NCBI GenBank assembly: GCA_030704615.1
Contig: CM060731.1
Coordinates: 7,690,001-7,750,000 of the forward strand
From: Takakia lepidozioides
Taxonomy: Eukaryota > Streptophyta > Takakiopsida > Takakiales > Takakiaceae
DNA length: 60,000 nucleotides
Direction: 5' to 3'
This document shows positions 45,371 through 56,564 of this stretch, one piece after another. Both the position numbers and the translations under genes were made by a program. Below the pieces are notes generated by a model. That model searched no databases. It saw nothing but the letters and a program-made list of their open reading frames with translations, and was not told the DNA's origin. Within the stretch, counting starts at the first letter, position 1; each line of letters starts with the position of its first letter.

Positions 45371-45746
45371 AGGGTAAGGGGCGTATACATTTTATTAGAA
45401 TTCTCCTGCCTCTCTTTGGTGGGCTCTGCAAGCAGGGTCCCTTAGAAAATAAAAAATTGGAACCTCAACCATCATCTAATTAGAATATCTCTTACTACCG
45501 TAGTACCTTTGGCAAGTTCAAACAATCATCTGTCGAATATCTATTTTATTTTGAGAATTTCATTTCAATATATGGAATATTCCCAAAGATGCTTACATTA
45601 AATTTCACAAAATCAATTTCCAAAATTTTCAACAATTTTTGAAATATTAAAATTTGTGTCGAAATTGCCAAGGTACTACAGTATGCAACAACAACAATTA
45701 CTACACTTTTTGTACACGTTTGGTTTCTGTTGCTTTGCTTTGGTAC
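45371..45746. other. no gene seen
   Basis: AT-rich DNA between two MITE copies. It could be the downstream part of an LTR starting before 45297. Confidence 0.3.
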
Positions 45747-45754
45747 AACATAAG

Positions 45755-46026
45755 CAGTGTTTTTTTTAAGAAATTTGGAAAACAGCACGAGTGGCTACAG
45801 AGTTTTGCAAAAAATAGCGGTATATTCTGTTCATCCACTGAATTTCATCCCTTCATGTACTTCAAACCATTTATATCATCCATATTTGGCGAATTCATCC
45901 ATAATTTATTTTTTATTTGGAGAAATTTGGCGATTTCATCCATGAAATAATAGGGAATTTTCGACAGAATATTTTATTTTATTTTTTGAGGTCGAAATCT
46001 GGTGAAAATTCGCCAATAAATTGTTG
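45755..46026 (-). mobile_element. hAT-type MITE, copy 3, inverted, 272 bp
   Basis: It reads as the reverse complement of the other two copies: CAGTGTTTTTTTTAAG at its left end, and near its right end GAAAATTCGCCAA. A perfect 8-bp duplication, AACATAAG, flanks it (45747-45754 and 46027-46034). The right terminus is more degraded than in the other copies. Confidence 0.93.
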
Positions 46027-46034
46027 AACATAAG

Positions 46035-47081
46035 AGGAAGGTAAGACTATAAGACTAGGGAGCATGATTCAACACCAATCAGCACCTTGGTGTAAGGTAC
46101 TTTGACCACATTTTCTCCATTGACTTTCATGTCTCCGCAAAGTCTCTCTCTACAAGAGAGCCAAGAAACTATAATAAGGTCCGCACCTGGGCCAAAGTAA
46201 AGTGACTCTTAGTCCGTGGGGGTCTTCTCTCTATTAATAGACGAATTTTTGTGACAAATTGAGTACAGAAACTGAGCTCTTGTATCATAGTCTTATACCA
46301 TGAAAATAGTTGCATGTGCAGTAGCTTCTACCATGGGAAACCTGGCACGAAGATTGACTTCGTTATCAATACTATATTGCAGATGTGTAAGGTGAGTTGC
46401 TGTCAAATAGCTTGTCTTATGGCAAATTACCATATTATTGTATTTTTAACCTAGGGACGGTAATTGAAGTGTGGCTAAGTTACGGCGGCCATGGCCTAAG
46501 TCATCTCTCTCTCTCTTAACCTTAAAAATTGCCAGCATACCGCATATTTTTACACCTGAATTTCACTACCTCCGCCCAATAATTTGAGCCTACCATCATC
46601 AAAAAATTGTACCATACCCATGTACCTATCAGAATTAAATGCATCCCACTGTTAGAATGGGGATCTTCTATTTATTTTAGTTTTTGACAGCCTGAACCAA
46701 TTTGAATGTTCATTTGATTTTTTGTAGGTGTTTCCGCCACTATGAGAATCGGTGGTAAAAATGTCAAGTATCCACCAAAAATCAGGATAAAGGCTTTGTT
46801 TATGGATAGGCTATTTTGTAACTAGTTTTGTAGGATTGAAACCAATGTCCATGCCCTGCAGTCGCAAAGAGGCGACTGGCCTCAAATCCTAATAACAAAA
46901 ATTGCTTACTCCCTCCCATCTTGTAGTACATCAAGGACCTCCACAGTTTTTGGCCACAACCAGCGGCAATTTTCAAACCTTGGCCCCCCTAAAAGCATGG
47001 ATTTGCCCCTTCAATTTGCCCTTTCAAAGTTGTCCAAGTTTTTTTCATGACGCCCAATGATTTTGAGTACTCTGCAACCCC
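46035..47081. other. no gene seen
   Basis: AT-rich non-coding DNA with no recognised repeat ends. Confidence 0.4.
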
Positions 47082-47545
47082 ACACCAGAAGACCAGCCAG
47101 ATTAAATTAAGGTGTCGTTGACGACACCTTAATCTGGCACATTCGGGAAAAAATAAAATAAAAATAAAAATTGGAAAACTTGCAAATGAACCCAACCCCT
47201 GCTTTGCAAGCAAAAGACCTAGCGTTTACCCCGCATGGATTTCTGGTCACATGGAAGAAATGACATGACAACGAATCATAAGTTATGTGTCCGAGCAATT
47301 TGTAGATGTCATTCACACCAGAAGACTAGCTAGATTAAGGTTGACGACACCTTAATCTGGCACATTTGGGGAAAAATTAAATTAAATTAAAAATTGGAAA
47401 ACTTGCAAATGAACCCAACCCCTGCTTTGCAAGCAAAAGATCTGGCGTTTACCCAGCATGGATTTTTTGTCACATGGAAGAAGGACATGACAACAAATCA
47501 TAAGTTATGTGGTCTGAACAATTTGTAAATGCCATTCACCCCAAA
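47082..47545. repeat. tandem duplication, period about 233 bp
   Basis: ACACCAGAAGAC at 47082 recurs at 47315, and the following ~220 bp match closely (GAACCCAACCCCTGCTTTGC in both). Copy one contains a near-perfect palindrome with arms AAGGTGTCGT and ACGACACCTT (47110-47131). Copy two keeps only one arm. Confidence 0.85.
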
Positions 47546-47927
47546 TAGCACACCAGATGACGTTATAGATGTCATGTTATGCGGAGACTGTAGCTTGCAA
47601 ATTTAGTCTCTTCTCTTCTCCCCCTCTTGTGCTTTATGATGAGAGAGGATTTTGTGCAGAGCAAGGCTAGTGTCTTCATAGATAGTTCTTCCTTCGTTTT
47701 GGACTCCGACTCCAGTAGCAGTGGATATTCTTCGTTGGAATGAATTGGCTGTTTTCAAATGATTTATATTAAAGCACCAAATGGCCTCTCCACCTTTTTT
47801 GCAATTGGGTGTCAGCATCTCTCTCGACTTAGGATACCTAGTGAAAGGACAACCACAACCCTCTGCAGCTGGCAGAGGTTCACTCTGGAGCTCGGGGGAT
47901 TTGGCAACCACTACTCAAAAATGCTTT

Positions 47928-49055
47928 TTAATTTTGCTGGGGAATTCCCACCCTATGGAGTGCCCCGAGTAGGAAAGACCACTCTACTCTATCGAATGCC
48001 TTTTCAAAGTCAAGAAGGAGCATTGCAATAGCCTGGTTGGTTTTTTTTGCGAAGATTGGAATTTCCTGGGCTAACAGCAAGTTATCTAGTATATATCTGC
48101 CCTTAATGAAGCCAGTTTGGCTGGGTCTAATGATAACCGGAAGGTGGGGCTGCAGGCGGATTGCCAAGGCTTTGGCAATTATCTTGTAGGCCACGCTCAA
48201 CAGGGTTATGGGTCTATAATTTCCAATGTTTGTTCTGTCCCCTTTCTTAAAAAGGAGGATGATGACCCCTTGTGATAGCTGGGGTGGCATGCTCCGAGTG
48301 AGAAAGATGTGGTTAGCCATCTCCAAAAAATCTTGCGCTATGTATGTCCACAACAATTTATAGAATTCAGCCGGGATTCCATCAAGGGCCGGGGATTTAC
48401 CGTTCTGAAGCTTGTCCAGTGCGTCCTACAGACCTATGTCAGTGAATTCTCCATCCAGCGATTGGGCCTCCGAGGGATGCATCAGTTTAGGGGTGTGATC
48501 CAGGCTTTGGATCTGCCCTGGGGTTAGGGGTTGGAAGCTCGAATCGCTGTGAAACTGGCTCCTGAAGTGGCTGGCAACCATTGCCGCCAGCTCCTTGGGA
48601 GTTTTTGCTGAGTGGCCGGAAATAGGGTCCTTGAGTTCTGCGATTGAGTGGGCCACTCTTTTCTGCCTGGCTTTATCAAAAAAGTATTTGGTCATCTTTG
48701 TTGACCAGTTTATACCAGCCTGGAGCCTAAACTTTTCTTCCTTGAGCGATTGGAAGAGTTTCATATTCTTCTTTGCCTCCAGATACGTTTGGTAAGTAGC
48801 CTCGTCACATCTAGGGGATTCCATTCTGGTTTGGCAAACCTTAAGGCATTTCGTCAAGGCTTGGAACTTCTTTTTCCTGGCTTCCGTGATTTGTTTGCTA
48901 AGCTTTTTGCTGGCTGCTGCTGCTGCGTTCAACTTGAGAAGGAATCTGTCTACTGGGTTGGTTGCAGCTCTGCTGCGCAGCAGAAGGGTGTCAGTTGGTT
49001 TGTTGACACTTGCCGGTCCAGTCCTCGCAGCCTCATGAATAATTGGATTTATGGG
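47928..49055 (-). pseudogene. LINE (L1/RTE-like) reverse-transcriptase fragment
   Basis: One - strand frame, interrupted by a TAG at 48428-48426, encodes the linker and the N-terminal part of a non-LTR reverse transcriptase. Seen are a Lys-rich helical linker (KKLSKQITEARKKKFQAL), LQNGKSPALDGIPAEFYK, PLFKKGDRTNIGNYRPITLL-type sequence, GFIKGRYILDNLLL, and motif A, LLLDFEKAFDRVEW. It stops before the YADD catalytic box, so both ends are missing. Such fragments are common leftovers of LINE insertion. Confidence 0.9.
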
Positions 49056-49904
49056 TCAGCGGTAAAGAGAAACTGATGAGTAATTAAGTACCTAGTGTCA
49101 TATTAACTAATTATTCATATCAATTTTAGTGACTGAACATGTTCATTATAATGATTTCAAAGTTCAAATTATGGCCCAGGGAGATGATAAATTTTGAATC
49201 ATTGGTGATGACATACGGTAAAGCTTACTGTCACATTTAGGGATGGTAATTGATATGGAAATGTATGTAATATGTCCATTATGAAGTGGATTAGCCCAGT
49301 AGATTAAGCTTAAGCTTGAGCTTAATCTCATTTTACAGAGAAGCAAGCCGCTGCCTTGAGACCCAATGGAGGAAGATTATAGAGTTAGCCAAATGTGGAG
49401 GTTGTTTCCAGACTCAGAATAGCTAGTGAGTGAATCTCATTTTGAAAAATGTAGTGAACATGAAATCGATAAATGAAATACAAGTTGTGAGGAGACACGA
49501 TTCATCTCACTGATTGTCAATGAGGCCAAGGAGATCCATCTGACAGTTTTATTCTACAAGAGCTACGATACGGTCAGGTGGGGCCATGTACAAGCAGGAG
49601 TTACCCGCAATAGTGAGCACATCCGCAACAGGGAGGTACGATCACAACAGCCGCAAACAAGTCAAGGGCGGTCATCTTGCAGCCACTTGACACCCTGCAA
49701 CCACGCACAAATCACATTGACCGCAAACAACCATTGTCGAGGCAGAATGAACAAATTCTGGAGGATTTGACCGCAAAGCCAACAGTGACGGTGGAATAGA
49801 GGACGCAACAACTCCTCCTGCACGTGACTCACAAAACCAACGCATCAGACATAAAAGAAAATTGAAGAAAAATGGAAACTAGAATGATTCTGATCTGGAA
49901 AAAA
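49056..49904. other. no gene seen
   Basis: Non-coding. CTTAAGCTTGAGCTTAA, a short imperfect palindrome, lies near 49308. Confidence 0.4.
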
Positions 49905-50494
49905 CAATGGATGCAGTGGGCAGATCAGGATCTAAGATCCTAACTACAAGCAGAAACTTTGACATCCCTGTGACATCGCTCCGAAATCACCTCTACGGAC
50001 TTACAACCACACGACGTAAAGGGAAATCAGGTGTATTAGAGACATCAGAGGAAGATTAGAGGAAAGTGCACTTGTAAGCTACATCAAGAAAATGCAGTAT
50101 TTTGGGCATCCACTGACATTGACACAGTTGAGGCTTAAGGTGACAGAGATTGCACAAGAAAGAGTCATTCCATTCAAAAATGGGATTCCAGGGTGGAGGT
50201 GGCTTAGATGGTTTAAAAGGCGACATCCAGGCCTATCTCTTAGAGTAGCTCAGGGACTTGAGATAGGGCGTGCCAAGGGGTTGTGCCCAAGAATTGTATC
50301 TATATTCTACACAAATTTAAATGAGGCCTATACTACACCCAATTACGAGCCACATCAGATCTTGAATTGTGATGAATCTGGTGCCCAAGTTGGTAGAAAT
50401 GGAGGGTGCTTGCCATAATAGGGTCCCAAACAGTGCATTCCATCACACCCGACGAGAAGTAGTGGCTATCTGTTCTATCATGCATCAATGCTAA
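49905..50494 (+). pseudogene. pogo/Tigger-like DDE transposase relic (psq and CENP-B HTH)
   Basis: A psq-type helix-turn-helix comes first: FDIPVTSLRNHLYGL with a basic RRKGKSG tail near 49955-50030. After a frameshift near 50057 the frame from before ATG 50092 encodes a CENP-B-like second HTH (GIPGWRWLRWFKRRHPGLSL, then AQGLEIGRAKGLCP) and the start of the DDE domain with the first catalytic Asp in ILNCDESGAQVGRNGG. Another frame change near 50410 is followed by SITPDEK and a stop. A GTAAGT donor follows at 50495. The remaining DDE part was not found downstream. Confidence 0.8.
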
Positions 50495-53284
50495 CGGTAA
50501 GTCAATTTTAAATTTTTACATTTTCAAAGGTAAACAATTTAAATCACATTGTGATCAGATTGCATCTTGATCACAATACCAATACATTTTTTTTCATTTC
50601 CCCATTGTTTCACTCTCCAGGGCTAGGATAGTCACAAACTTACTTGCTATCGTAAGTTGAGAGCCATTTCAAATACGCGGCCCTAAAGTAAACACTCACA
50701 AATCTCCGGTATTGTGTTGCTAAAACGGTCTCACAATAGCATATGATCGGCACCGCATATCCCTGTCAATCGAATGAATAATTTCTAGCATGCAATTTTG
50801 CAATGGCCAATAAGCTTCTAGTTGGCTCAAATCCACACCCATGAAGCTAATAAAATCAACTATGCAACAAAACGAAGTCAAATGACAAACATTTCGAACT
50901 AAGGAGGAGACAAGAGATAGTTTTGCAGCCACTCTGCTGTTGATCATTGTAGTGTTTGCATGAGCCCAATGCTGGCCTCACCCAATTTTCGCTCATGATA
51001 GGCAAGTGGCTGTTGTGCGCTTGCTATGAGCTAGTATCTGTGCAATTGCACATATCATTGCGTGACTAAGCATACAACCATACCCATCTCAATCTCCAAC
51101 TTCATATCTCTCAAACATGGGAGACCACCGTTGACTGCTGTTTTAATTGAAGATACCACCCGTGCAACCCGTTGGGGTGAGTCTTCTCCTGTGGTACTAC
51201 TCTCTAATCCCCCTTCTTCCCCATTTTCTGCTCTGTCCAAATTAAACTGGACGCAGGCTGCAATTCTATGGCAAGCAAAGTATAGTACATCTTTAGGTCT
51301 TCTGCCTTCATGGGGAAGTCCCTTCGAGTTTTTGCCCAAACGGCATGTCAAAACATATAGGGTAGCATATATTCTTGAAGATAAAATTTACAATTCTTTT
51401 AGACATAAATTAGGGTACCTTTATTTTGTGGATACCACATTTATATAAAAACAGGGTTAGGTTAGGACATCAGCTGCCCTTCGCTGACGTAAAAAAAACA
51501 ATGTCTCCTTACATGAACCCCGCCAAAATCGTCACGTTAGGAATTTTGTAAGGCCCTAGGGGTCTTACCCTTGGCATAAGGTCCTCCTTACCTCCTCATG
51601 CTAATAAGGTAATGATTGTAACCAAGGGAATTTCTTGGCGGTTTCTTACGGACCTGGAACGAGTCGGGATATGCAGACCTCATGAAGTTGGACACCTCGT
51701 ACTAATTTTTTTTTAAACAATTGGACAAGATTTTGGGATGCCTCCTTTGCAGTGATCTGGATGACGGTCAATAACTGCATTTTCTGTACTTTGCCAGTGG
51801 CCCTACCTTTTTAGGCGAAAAAAAGCCAGAAAGCACCAAAAAAAAGTTGGCCCGCGACACCCGTTTGCAAAATAATGGGCCAAAAATTAAAATTTCGCCA
51901 TATAGTGGCGGTTCCCTGGGCAGCTGGTGCCAGAAAGCACCAGGGGAACCCACACATTTCGCCTGGGAACCGGGGAACAGTGCACCTTAAATCCAAGGGC
52001 TGGCGCCCCATCGCACCAAGAATCAGCACGATTTCGCCCCGTGCCACTAGCCATATTGCACATACCAATATTTGCAGCCATATATAGTAGCCATATTGCC
52101 ATATTGTGCACAATATATTGCATACCTGTAGCCAGGTAGGATCCAGGTGGACATGGTACAAGTCGCCACCTCTGCACTTAACCCCAAAAAAATTTCGCCA
52201 CCTCCACGCATACGCACAAATGAAAATAAAAGGGCTCGTTGCCACCATTTAGGGTTTGAGAAAAGAATTCTGTCGTGTTGTTTGGAAAACTCATCTACGG
52301 AATCCAGTCAGATCCGGGGAAGTTTCCCTGCCACGGTTCGGTGTACGATCAGGAGGTGAGGGTGTAAGTACATAGGGCATACGGCTCTGTCTCTGATTGA
52401 TGCAATAAACCGCGTGCGAATTGATGGCATTTCTAGTTTTGACCGTCTGGGAGAAACTGAGCAGTTGCTCAAGCCTCAACATCAGCCACCGTGGATATTA
52501 TATGGGAACCATATTTAACAGTGTAAGCGATGATTGCGGGAGGCAAGTTTGATACCTAGACATCGCATTTCTGATCTCGAGATCTAGGTGAGCAATTGCT
52601 GGTAGGTGTCTCACCATCGCCGGGCCCGTACCGTCAATGTAACTTTCACAGGGACCATGAGCTGGGACCGTTCCACTGCACCTAGAATAGCAGTTGTGTT
52701 AATGCAAACTTGTGCCGTCCTTCGGTGCACTGAATGCACTTGAAGCTAACCTGTTGCTTTCACAACCACCACCATAGAGTGTACCACCGCATCACAGTGC
52801 AGGCTGTATCAAATGCTCTGTGGATGTAGCTTGCATGGAGCATTTGAGCATTCACCTTTGGACACCGACAAAATGTAACTTTCTGAACTCTTTTTCTCGA
52901 CCTTGGAAGCGTCCGATCGGTTGCATTTGTTACTAGTTACACCCACCTCGCTAGTGATGCCCACTCCTCAACTTGATTCGGAAAAGAAACGGAAACTCCC
53001 GTCTGAGCCTCTAACTTAGTACCGAGCATGAATGCTAATCACATGTGTTACCATTTCTTTCTCACAGTAATAATCAATGTACACATGGCCCAAGCTGCGC
53101 CGGTTACCGGCAAGGCCTTGCGCTCGCCCCGGCGCACCTTCTCTCCTTCCGGCGTGGCCTGCTGCCCGCCGGGAAAAATCATACATATCCTGGTTTGTTT
53201 TTGTTTTTTTTTGTCTCTAGGTTCCATCGTTCAACCATCCTCTTAAGTTCTCTTCTTTTTAAAAACAATTTGTAATATAAATAA
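50495..53284. other. no gene seen; mixed repeats
   Basis: Short frames only. At 51795-52200 the motif ATTTCGCC recurs four times and a CCATAT-rich stretch occurs at 52050-52125. The left part begins CAGTGGCCC like a hAT end, but no matching right end with an 8-bp duplication was found. Confidence 0.35.
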
Positions 53285-53287
53285 TGT

Positions 53288-53315
53288 TTTAAGGGGAAAC
53301 ACCTGGGAGCGACCA
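53288..53315 (-). repeat. SINE 3'-end fragment
   Basis: GGGGAAACACCTGGGAGCGAC matches the 3' body of the SINE at 29280-29508 (GGGAAACACCTGGGAGCGAC). Only about 25 bp are shared. Confidence 0.5.
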
Positions 53316-55505
53316 TGATCCTCTTTCAACTCGTTTGCTTGATGTTCTAGCCTACGTGTGAATTTCAATATCCCGAATTTATAATCATGTATATATTACA
53401 TAAATATCGTTGATAGTTTCCGTCAAAATTATTAACTGGCAAGAAGGCATCTCTCTCTTCAATTTAGCTGAAACTAAATATGTGATTCTCCTCACACTCA
53501 CCCTTCCTCTCCTCCCTCTCTTCTCTTCCTACGATGAGATTCCTGAAGCCTGGTGTTGCTGGTCTAAGCACACAGCCTTCATCATTTCTCTACATTTCAC
53601 GTTCGTTCTGGTCTCTACGAACGGCTTTCAAGATATCCGTTATTCATCACTAAATTATCATCTCTCCCAAAACCCTAGTTGGCCTTGGGAAGATTCTCTA
53701 CTTTTCTAGCATTCCGCCCAGAGTTTCCTTAATGACCTGGCACCACCAAGTCGGCGTTCAACCCTTATCGTTCTATGCTTATCAGAGACACCATGGCAGC
53801 ATTCAAGCACTCAGGCTCCTCACTAATTCCTAAATGCCTAAGAGTCTTAATGCGCCGCTGCTCCCTCCTCTTTTGTCAGATAAGCAAATGCCTCTTCTCC
53901 AATGCCTCCTCGTAAGAAGGCAAGTCTCCAATGGGGCGCCGTCTCATTAACGACTCGGCTAGCTGCCTCTATGCAATCCACTTCAAATGAGCGCCCCTCC
54001 ACATCCCAAGGAGGTGCGCATTGACTGGTGTTCATGGAAATTCATGCCGCTGGAACAGGAAGTCTCTAGCACACCCCACTCTATGTCTGCTCATGAGTTG
54101 TTTCTCGCTAATATTGTCTTTTCTAGATGCACATTGTTATTCTTGTTTTGCTTTCAACTTACGTGGTTGCCTTGTTCTGTGGCTTAGCTCGGCCACTCCC
54201 CCCAATTCTCCTCAGCTCCCTGCCACTATCTGCTCCGCTGCTTCTCTACGGCTGCTTTATCTTCTTTCTGCCTGCTACTGGCCGGGCCACTACTGACCGC
54301 CATGTCGTGCACCTAAGCATCGTGCCAACATACATCGTTGTTCACCATACATTCTAAACACACAATCATAGAAAGCTATGCCACAATGATAATGAAAGTG
54401 AACACAATGGAAACACTCCACTCTTGAATCCACTCAATCACATAAACTAAGTCAAGCCAATGGCACCCTTGCTAAGGGAATCCACCCTACAAAGCCCTCA
54501 ACACACTCCCTCTCAATACCTAGAGCTATGGAGGTGAGAGAGGTTCATGGAGGCTCAACTTGTTTTGCACCTGTCTTCCCAACGGGATTGTTCACTGGCA
54601 CCACACCATCCCCCCTCAATGGGAGGTCCCCTGGTGAGGGAGAAGATGCAGATTTCAACTGGTGTCATAAGAAGGCTAGGGTTCCCAAGTTCAAAATGCA
54701 GCTGAAATTCTAGTTCTTGTTATCTTGTTCCATGGCAGAGCTGACACCTTTTCTCCTTCGTTGTCTAGAGAGTCATTACCGGCCTCCCTGCTCTGTTACC
54801 TCCGTGTAGCTTTCACTTGGGCTCTAGGCTCCTTCTCGCTCCTCTTAGTACTCTTACCTGCTCTGGCAACTCTTCCGATAACAAACTATTCATGCCCTGC
54901 TCCATTTGTGCTACCTTCGGTCTTTTAGCTCGTTTGCTAAGTTGCAGGGGAGTTTCCCGACCTTGGACAAGTGGTTATTTTTTCCACTTAATGTGACCCT
55001 CATTTTTATTTAATTTGATTAAAAGGGCCTCAGTCCCCTTTATTTATTTTTAAAAAAAAAGTGTTCCTAGCGATGAAAATCCTTAGAGCAGCCAGGATAC
55101 ACAGAAATATTTCTGTGCAAATATATAAAAAAGACATATTTTAGGATTTTGATTATGCGTTGATTTTTTAAGGGAAAGCCACTTTTAGAAGAACAAAAAT
55201 ACATAATACTTATAATTTGTTTTTATTTGTTTTTATTTTCTTGATACTTATGATAGTTTAAATAATAATAATAGTCTTCTGAAAAACTTTATATCATATA
55301 CTTATATACTTCACTCCTCCGTACATTATTGAGAATTGATATGGGACCAGACCAGGCCCCTGTTCTCAAAAAAAAAAAAAAAAAAAAAAAGATATGGGAA
55401 TAGAACCCAGGATGTCCCTGATTATGTACAGGGCAGCAGGGGGGGACCATTCCGGAAGAAGGTGGCCGGAGCAGGTGCGTACGTGCGAACATTGAGTACC
55501 GAGAT
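53316..55505. other. no gene seen
   Basis: C/T-rich and AT-rich non-coding DNA. A 23-base poly-A lies near 55368-55390 and an AT-rich segment at 55010-55310. Confidence 0.4.
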
Positions 55506-55705
55506 AATCAATGCGAAACCGCGTGACTAGTAGTGAGAGTACTGCTACAGTCAATGCAACATGAGCAATTAGTGATGAGATTAGTGTTCTAATTAATGCA
55601 AACCGTGCGATCAGTGATGAGATTAGTTTGCTAGTTAATGAAAAAGTGTGATTAGTGATGAGACTACGGCGACAGTCAATGCAAAAACGTGCGATTAGTG
55701 AGAGC
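55506..55705. repeat. degenerate minisatellite, unit about 55-60 bp
   Basis: Four imperfect copies of a unit containing GTGCGATTAGTGATGAGA and AGT-AATGCAAA occur head to tail, about 390 bp before the DUF538 start codon. Confidence 0.7.
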
Positions 55706-55839
55706 AATAGAGAGGGTAGATGGAAGGGCGTAAATTAGCGCGGTAATAGCGCTGCCACGGTGAGCGGCCAGCCAGGTTACCTACTGCGTGCCCGCCGCCC
55801 ACTTCTCTCCCTCGCTTGCAGCGTGTTCCTCGTTTCTGC

Positions 55840-55880
55840 AGTCTCTTAATTTATAGCCCTGCATCAGCTTGTCATTTTGC
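55840..55880 (+). promoter_or_regulatory. possible TATA region of the DUF538 gene
   Basis: TTAATTTATAGCCC near 55846-55859 resembles a TATA box about 240 bp before the start codon. The leader would be long or spliced. Weak evidence. Confidence 0.25.
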
Positions 55881-56090
55881 AGTCTGTGCTTGAGCTTCTG
55901 GATCTCTTACATTGGCAGCTGGTTGAAGAGTGATCTCGAGAGTGTTGTTGTCTACCTGGGGACTGAGTAGATCGAGTGTGTTTCGAGGTTCACAACGCAT
56001 AGTGACAGCTTCTCGTGAGTGTTACATCTCCTCTCCCCTGAGAAGGAAGTTGCGAGAAGTGTGTTTGGTGGGATTTGTGTGCACAGGAAG

Positions 56091-56564
56091 ATGGCGCAGG
56101 TGGTGGAGGGAAGGAAGGGGGTGGAGGTAGCGGGGAGGAAGAAGGGATCGGAGCTGGTAGCGGAGATAAGGGAGGGAGCGGAGGTGATCACCGGACCCAA
56201 TGCGCTGGAGGTAGCGGTGGCGCGCATCAAAGAGTTTGGCTTGCCCGAAGGTCTGTTGCCGCTAGAGAACGTGGTAGAATGTGGCTACGTCAAGGAGACG
56301 GGCTATGTGTGGGTAAACCAGAAGAAGAAGATAGAGCACACTTTCAAGAAGATTGATAAGAATGTTAGCTACGGCACTGAAATTACGGCCTATGTGGAAA
56401 AGGGTCGACTAAAGAAGCTGACCGGGGTGAAAGCCAAGGAGCTTCTACTTTGGGTGTCTATTGTGGACATTTCGTTGGATCCTTCCGCCGATAAGGTCCA
56501 ATTCACTGCCTTTGCGGGCATCAGCAAGACTTTCCCGGCGGAGGCCTTCGCCCTAGGACAGTAA
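56091..56564 (+). CDS. DUF538 family protein (SVB-like), intact
   Basis: ATG 56091 (AAGATGGCG, a good plant start context) opens a 157-residue protein; the 24 codons upstream in the same frame look like leader. The DUF538 core is clear: IKEFGLPEGLLPLENVVECG, GYVWVNQKKKIEHTFKKI, SYGTEITAYVEKGRLKKLTG, VKAKELLLWVSIVDIS and a C-terminal GISKTFPAEAF. Length and the single exon fit this family. Arabidopsis members such as SVB affect trichome growth; the fold is a lipid-binding-like barrel of unclear biochemistry. There is no signal peptide, so it belongs to the intracellular subgroup. The KKKIEHTFKKI basic stretch is typical. No lesions were seen. Confidence 0.92.
   Translation: MAQVVEGRKGVEVAGRKKGSELVAEIREGAEVITGPNALEVAVARIKEFGLPEGLLPLENVVECGYVKETGYVWVNQKKKIEHTFKKIDKNVSYGTEITAYVEKGRLKKLTGVKAKELLLWVSIVDISLDPSADKVQFTAFAGISKTFPAEAFALGQ

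Noticed and set aside
51795-52680. Possible hAT element starting CAGTGGCCC
   Set aside because: The nearest CCACTG end downstream does not give matching 8-bp flanks (TACTTTGC against CACCTAGA).
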